Below, piece after piece: positions 33,301 to 34,171 of a DNA stretch of 34,171 nt (positions within the stretch are counted from its first letter, which is position 1; every line of letters begins with the position of its first letter). The notes below the pieces were generated by a model. It saw only the letters and a list, made by a program, of their open reading frames with translations. It was not told the DNA's origin and did no database searches. The translations under genes were made by a program, and so were the position numbers. Origin of the DNA: an uncultured Actinomycetes bacterium (GTDB lineage: Bacteria > Actinomycetota > Acidimicrobiia > Acidimicrobiales > RAAP-2). The DNA lies in the NCBI GenBank assembly GCA_903870905.1, contig CAIQEU010000050.1:1-34171 (forward strand). The letters run 5' to 3'.

Positions 33301-33918
33301 TTAGCGGGCGGCGGCGACCGCCAGAAGTCCGGCGTAGGCCCGAGCACCTGCGCCATCAATCACCATGTGGATGCCATCGCTGTAGAACCAACCAGGATAC
33401 GGAGTCGAATACTTATCCCAGTCAGCAATTACGACATTTTTAAACCGAAGTGTTGCCGACTTCATAGAGCGGTTGTTATTGATCATGTAGGCGTAGCGAG
33501 CAGTCTTTGGACCGTGATTGGTGGCAAGGATTACCTTTCGGGCTCCAGCTAAGCGATTCATTGCCTCGTTCACCATGGGGTTGGTGATCGTGCCGTTCGT
33601 GCCAAGGGCAATGATGACCACTTGGCCGAGTTGACGATGTGCTCGAAGTTGCGCCAAGAGTCCAGACGGTCCAAGCAGCGAACTGAACTGCTGACTGGTC
33701 TGGGAAAAAATCAGCGCGTTTGGAATGCGTCGCTTGAGTGCAGGGGCGATATCAATCATCACCGAGTCGCCAATGGCGGTGACAATGTCTGGTCGAAGTG
33801 CCGGCGGTGCGACCACATGCGCGCTGCGGCTCGTTGCCGCTCCAGCGCCTGAGGCCAGCAGAACGGAGACCGCGACGGCAGAGAGGGTGAGCCCAACTCT
33901 GCTGCGAATCATTCCCAT
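33301..33918 (-). CDS. Secreted SGNH hydrolase
   Basis: The 205-residue protein has a signal peptide (IRSRVGLTLSAVAVSVLL, cleavage near GAGA-ATS) and a compact SGNH domain. Block I is VTAIGDSVMIDIAPAL with the Ser nucleophile, block III is VVIIALGTNGTI with the Asn, and block V is FYSDGIHMVIDGAGARAYAG with Asp and His. It resembles the SGNH domains attached to OafA-type acyltransferases, but stands alone. A role in adding or removing acyl groups on surface glycans is inference. ATG 33918 has a GGGAAGG ribosome binding site 7 nt upstream; ATG 33912 is the alternative. Base composition is the most AT-rich of the window. Confidence 0.82.
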   Translation of the reverse strand: MGMIRSRVGLTLSAVAVSVLLASGAGAATSRSAHVVAPPALRPDIVTAIGDSVMIDIAPALKRRIPNALIFSQTSQQFSSLLGPSGLLAQLRAHRQLGQVVIIALGTNGTITNPMVNEAMNRLAGARKVILATNHGPKTARYAYMINNNRSMKSATLRFKNVVIADWDKYSTPYPGWFYSDGIHMVIDGAGARAYAGLLAVAAAR

Positions 33919-34030
33919 TTCGCGGCCTTCCCTCAAGACTTGACCCAGCAAGTTCCACTCTTCCATAACCAAACAAATCATGAGTGGCATCTCGGCCAGA
34001 TTCCTGAGAGATTTCCCGACCTCGCTGCAT

Positions 34031-34054
34031 CCTGATGCCTCACGTCAAATCCTC
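34031..34054 (+). repeat. Direct repeat, right copy (24 bp)
   Basis: This copy matches 30302-30325 in 23 of 24 positions. It overlaps the last codons and stop of the partial gene at the window edge, whereas the left copy lies between genes. Confidence 0.75.
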
Positions 34055-34171
34055 CGCGAACGCTGATTCGTTGCCTCACCAAGAATCTCCGGATGAGGGT
34101 TTGCGTTGAATGACCGGTTCACCTTCACGGGCGGCTTGGTTTTCGGCTTGAAGGCATTGAGGTGCTCCAGC
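34045..34171 (-). CDS. 3' end of an unrecognised gene (partial)
   Basis: The minus strand is open from the window edge to a TGA at 34047-34045. It gives a 41-residue C-terminus that is basic and rich in Lys, Pro and Asn: LEHLNAFKPKTKPPVKVN, then FNANPHPEILGEATNQ and RSRRI. I recognise no family. Its coding status rests only on the open frame and plausible codon use. The final codons fall within the right direct repeat. Confidence 0.4.
   Translation of the reverse strand, partial: LEHLNAFKPKTKPPVKVNRSFNANPHPEILGEATNQRSRRI

Overview
The window is about 34 kb of GC-rich, very compact bacterial DNA. It most likely comes from an actinomycete outside the classical genera, and an Acidimicrobiia-like organism is my best guess. 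Three things support this: a small acyl-CoA carboxylase epsilon subunit fused by overlap to its beta subunit, an SCO4848-type small membrane protein, and the promoter style. At least fourteen genes have a TANNNT -10 box ending only 5-7 nt before the start codon and no Shine-Dalgarno, the layout of leaderless transcription. No ribosomal RNA is present, so the assignment is inference.

Layout. 1-700: tRNA-Tyr (minus), then a decayed collagen-like/pentapeptide secreted-protein gene. 700-9600: housekeeping genes yajQ, gtrA, tesB-like thioesterase, citrate synthase, an unknown membrane-anchored protein, rmuC, phoU, and the lysC-asd operon. 9680-12280: a membrane-anchored and a cytosolic cyclophilin in tandem, an acetyltransferase, and an S51-peptidase-like protein without its nucleophile. 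12350-23570: a CoA-metabolism district with 3-hydroxyacyl-CoA dehydrogenase, ethylmalonyl-CoA mutase, a solute-binding protein with an extra beta domain, an acyl-CoA carboxylase beta/epsilon/thioesterase operon, a crotonyl-CoA carboxylase/reductase plus epimerase operon, and an acetyl-CoA acetyltransferase. 23600-30260: sixA, uppP, recR, dnaX, the SRP RNA, a DUF1905 protein, tRNA-Ser(GGA), a secreted esterase, tadA and a small membrane protein. 30300-34055: a lower-GC four-gene islet between two 24-bp near-identical direct repeats. 34045-34171: the 3' end of an unrecognised gene.

How it works together. Thiolase, 3-hydroxybutyryl-CoA dehydrogenase, crotonyl-CoA carboxylase/reductase, epimerase and ethylmalonyl-CoA mutase form the first half of the ethylmalonyl-CoA pathway. 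That route turns acetyl-CoA into C5 units and finally glyoxylate, propionyl-CoA and succinate precursors. The carboxylase could serve the propionyl-CoA produced, although its specificity residue is Val rather than Asp. The later enzymes of the pathway are not in the window. Convergent gene pairs are packed tail to tail with gaps of 0-8 nt or overlapping stop codons, while clear hairpins stand at the few wider convergent junctions.
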